Shown one piece after another: positions 61,601-64,000 of a DNA stretch of 64,000 bases. The notes beneath the pieces were generated by a model. The model did not search any database. It was not told where the DNA came from and worked only from the letters and a program-made list of their open reading frames with translations. The stretch's first letter is position 1. Every line of letters starts with the position of its first letter. A program made the translations under genes and the position numbers. The stretch spans positions 2,728,001-2,792,000 of the forward strand of contig OZ017752.1 in assembly GCA_963969365.1 (NCBI GenBank), in the 5' to 3' direction. The stretch comes from Asterochloris sp. CNOR1. Taxonomy: Eukaryota; Chlorophyta; Trebouxiophyceae; Trebouxiales; Trebouxiaceae.

Positions 61601-64000
61601 GGCGCAGTGCCTGTCTCCCTCTGGGACTCCGTCAAAGTGCTGGTGCAGGCTGATGGCCGCTGCAAGCTGGCCCACACAACGCCACTGTCATGGGAGAGCC
61701 CTCTGCTTATGCCCGGCGCTACCTTGCCCGGCGCCAGCGCTGAGAGCGTGGCAGCGTCGCCTGTCTCCGTCAGGGAGTCTGCCTGCAGGAGCACCCTGAC
61801 CAGAGGGAAGAGCTTGGAAGCGGGGGCTCGCTGCAGATCCTCAAAGGCCATCACCCAGGTGCCCTCCCCACCAGCGCTCATGCCCGACCACTTGCGGCTC
61901 AGCGTGCGCAGCTTCAGCCCTGCAGGGGCCCAGGATCTTGACAGTCTGTTGCGAGACTGCAGGTTGTGTGACCAGCTGTGGCTTTCGGTAGATGTCCTTC
62001 AGGGAGCCACAAGACTGTAACAAAGCATCTTCAGCTGCCACCGACATGCACACCCTGCGCTGTAGTGAGAGGCCGGCTGCAGCCCAGCATGGGCAGCTTC
62101 AGCCCTGCAGGGCTTGCATTCTCTTGACTGTGGCTCCTAGTGTGAAAGTTGAAGCCTGCTGGGGAACCAGAATTCAAAGAGTTTTGAATGCTGCTGGCAG
62201 TCAGGCCCAACCAAATCCAGCTCAGTAAGGGCAAATGCAACCCTCTAGATGGCCAAAGCCTGGTGGTGGTGACCCACAGCTAAAGGCTGGTCCATTGACT
62301 GTTCAGCGTGCGCAGCTTGGGTGTGCAGGCCTGCAGGCTTGCCGTGACATGGGGTGCTGCGTTCCCAGCTTGAACCCTGTAGGGTGGCAAGATGCACAGC
62401 CCCACCTCTAGGATGGGCAATGCAGTGGAAGGCAGTCAGCAACCCAGGAGGCAGGGAGACAGTGGCACAAGGCCCACCTGAGCCTGCAGTCTCCAACTTT
62501 CTAGAGCCAGACTTCTCGGCCGCCCGCTCTTGCCTCTGCACAGAGCAGCCAAGCTTTGTCAGCCTGGGGGGCTGACATTGCCAATGTTGCTGCTTGATAG
62601 ACTGCCTGAGCAGAGGACAAGGCACAGCAGGTGCCCTGCTGCTAGCAAGACATGCCCGCTTGGGGCAGCCCCACCAGAGCATGCTTGAATAGCAGAAGCT
62701 GACCGCATACTTCCTTGTGCCCTTGACAGCTACGACATGTTGCAACGTTGAGGAGAAGTAGTGGGGCGGGAACGGGGAGTTCTGGTTAGCTGTGGATGAT
62801 GACCACACATTTAGATGACAGAGAGCTGCCTTAGAGACGAACCCACTTGCAGAACACTTGAACAGGGCTCACCGCATATTTGAACATGCGTTTGAGCCCC
62901 CACAGCTTGAGCTCTGGGAAATCCTCCCATGTCTCCCCAACCACCTGCAAAGCCGACCAAGCTGTTGCAAGCGCACCAAAATTACAGCCATGCGCCGCAG
63001 CAATGGCCTGCTCATATGGAAAACGGCTCATCAAAGCCTCTGCCGCAGCAGCATTTGTCTGCGCAGTACGAGGTATGTGAGCAGAAGGCACGCCAGGGTG
63101 TCCCTCACAGTCAGGGACATGTTCTGTTGCCTCTCTGCCGCAGATCTGAGTACTCAAGAGAAAGCGCTGCTGCAAGGGGCCAGGCAAAACATCAGGGCAG
63201 GGCTGCAGAGAACACTGCAGCCATGACTCACCATTCTTGTGATGCGCGCCCTCAGCTCCGCCAGCAGGACAGAGTAGACAGTCCGGTCCGTTGCGGACGC
63301 CTCAGGATCACGCAGGCCCGATTGAGACATGGCCTCCATCTGGTCATACAGCTGCAACCATTATAGTGAAGACTCTCATGATATTGGGCATTACCATCAT
63401 GCCAAACAACTTTGGCGCAGCCCACTCATGGAAGCTCATGCAGCCACAAGCATCTCAAGCAGCAGCTTTGGACCTCGGCTTGTGGCACACAACGCATTCC
63501 AGCTGCGGCAATGAGCAACTGGGGCCTCTGCAGCCGCCCACACCTTGATGTTGTTTGGCCAGGTGGCAGAAAGTTGGATTGATACAAGATGTGTCGCCTC
63601 CATCTTGAAGCTGATGCGCAGCAGCAGAGCTGCTGTGACCATCTTTGCCACGCTCAAGCATCCCCTCAGCAAGGCAGATGCTCTGTCAAGTCAGAGCTGC
63701 AAGTGTGTCACGCCTCGGCAGGCTACAGCAAGGCACTGTTTTGCGATTGTATCTGTATAGTCCTCACTTGCAGTGTCTAGGGTGTGCCAGGCAGTGCAGA
63801 TGACCCAAAGTGCTCACCTGAAACAGTGCCTCCACATCAGCATTGCGCGTGTGCTGCGGTGAGCTGAAGTAAACACGCGAAATCTCATCTCTCAGGACGC
63901 GCATGGGGACCTTGACCTCATCACGATCCCCCTTCTCGACCAGGTTTCTGATCTGGGCTGCAGGCAGCACAGACAGGCAGAGTCAGGGGCATACGCAATG
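58626..64000 (-). CDS. Unidentified multi-exon gene with NPF/DPF motifs, 5' end cut off
   Basis: I do not recognise the family. The gene enters from the right edge. The N-terminal part seen is helical: 63957-63818 (IRNLVEKGDRDEVKVPMRVL), an exon ending 63544 (LLLRISFKMEATHLVSIQLS), 63351-63232 (LYDQMEAMSQSGLRDPEAS) and an exon ending 62873 (GETWEDFPELKLWGLKRM). Next, near 61930-61730, comes LKLRTLSRKWSGMSAGGEGT with FEDLQRAPASKLFPLVRVLL. The rest is disordered, with PSPDG, NPFKTG and DPFQ motifs in exons near 60950-60890, 60060-59870, 59330-59210 and 59040-58626. NPF and DPF are bait motifs for EH domains and AP2 ears, which would suggest an endocytic role (inference only). Exon borders between 62.8 and 58.6 kb are incomplete, and two genes are possible. 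Confidence 0.5.
60765..60890. repeat. Two tandem units of about 60 bp
   Basis: The segment from cctgctgcaagggggagggc to the next cctgctgcaacgggagggca is repeated once, with shared cagcaytggcccy-aagcaca. It lies within an intron or between exons of the right-edge gene. Confidence 0.7.
61120..61315. repeat. Two tandem units, 106 bp period
   Basis: gcatcagcg starts at 61126 and 61232. Both are followed by gagcctggcag-tccagcctg and by tatgctgtgtt or catgctgtgtt, so the whole 106-bp unit is copied. Confidence 0.85.
61905..62110. repeat. Copy of the exon acceptor of the LKLRTLSRKW exon
   Basis: gcagcttcagccctgcaggg occurs at about 61909 (real junction, minus-strand acceptor) and at about 62091, with a weaker copy near 62310. 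The spacing is about 180 bp. Confidence 0.75.

Overview
This window is nuclear DNA from a green plant lineage, most likely a chlorophyte alga of trebouxiophyte type (inference). The evidence is dense GT-AG introns with acceptors nearly always ending CTGCAG, GC-rich coding sequence, a plastid sigma-70 factor with a transit-peptide-like N terminus, a plant-type complex I subunit, a ZTP29-like zinc transporter, a few TGTAA motifs downstream of genes as used for polyadenylation in green algae, and selenocysteine tRNA genes. Almost no gene is one open frame, so the genes below were assembled by joining exons whose splice phases agree. I see no transposase, reverse transcriptase, virus, CRISPR array or rRNA.

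Layout, left to right. A long ankyrin-RING E3 ligase gene fills about 0.1-10.4 kb (minus). A YqgF/RuvX-family nuclease (11.7-12.7 kb) and a small TPR protein (13.2-14.2 kb) follow on plus. SKP1 (17.2-14.5 kb, minus) is divergent from an AARSD1/AlaX-type alanyl-tRNA editing protein (17.5-20.8 kb, plus). A SURF4-like membrane protein (24.0-21.0 kb, minus) comes next, then two tandem tRNA-Sec(TCA) genes (24.5 and 24.9 kb), then IMP dehydrogenase (29.8-25.1 kb, minus). Signal peptidase subunit SPC3 (31.2-30.3 kb, minus) is divergent from an ANKRD13-like gene (31.3-38.7 kb, plus). A PH-domain, glutamine-rich gene (43.0-38.8 kb) and a ZIP zinc transporter (45.9-43.5 kb) lie on minus. Ribosomal protein SA (46.9-49.4 kb, plus), prefoldin subunit 1 (50.2-49.7 kb, minus), an NDUFB2-like complex I subunit (50.4-51.3 kb, plus) and the plastid sigma factor (51.7-58.0 kb, plus) follow. 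An unidentified gene with NPF/DPF motifs runs off the right edge (minus, below 64 kb).

These are mostly housekeeping genes with no operon-like logic. Two (ankyrin-RING ligase, SKP1) belong to ubiquitin ligation, two (SPC3, SURF4-like) to the early secretory pathway, and several (tRNA-Sec, AARSD1, RPSA, prefoldin) to translation and folding. Several pairs are head to head with only 110-260 bp between start codons.

The most striking feature is in the introns. Many contain decayed tandem copies of the splice junction they end at, spaced about 70-180 bp and often close to 100 bp. The same process could have produced the tRNA-Sec duplication.
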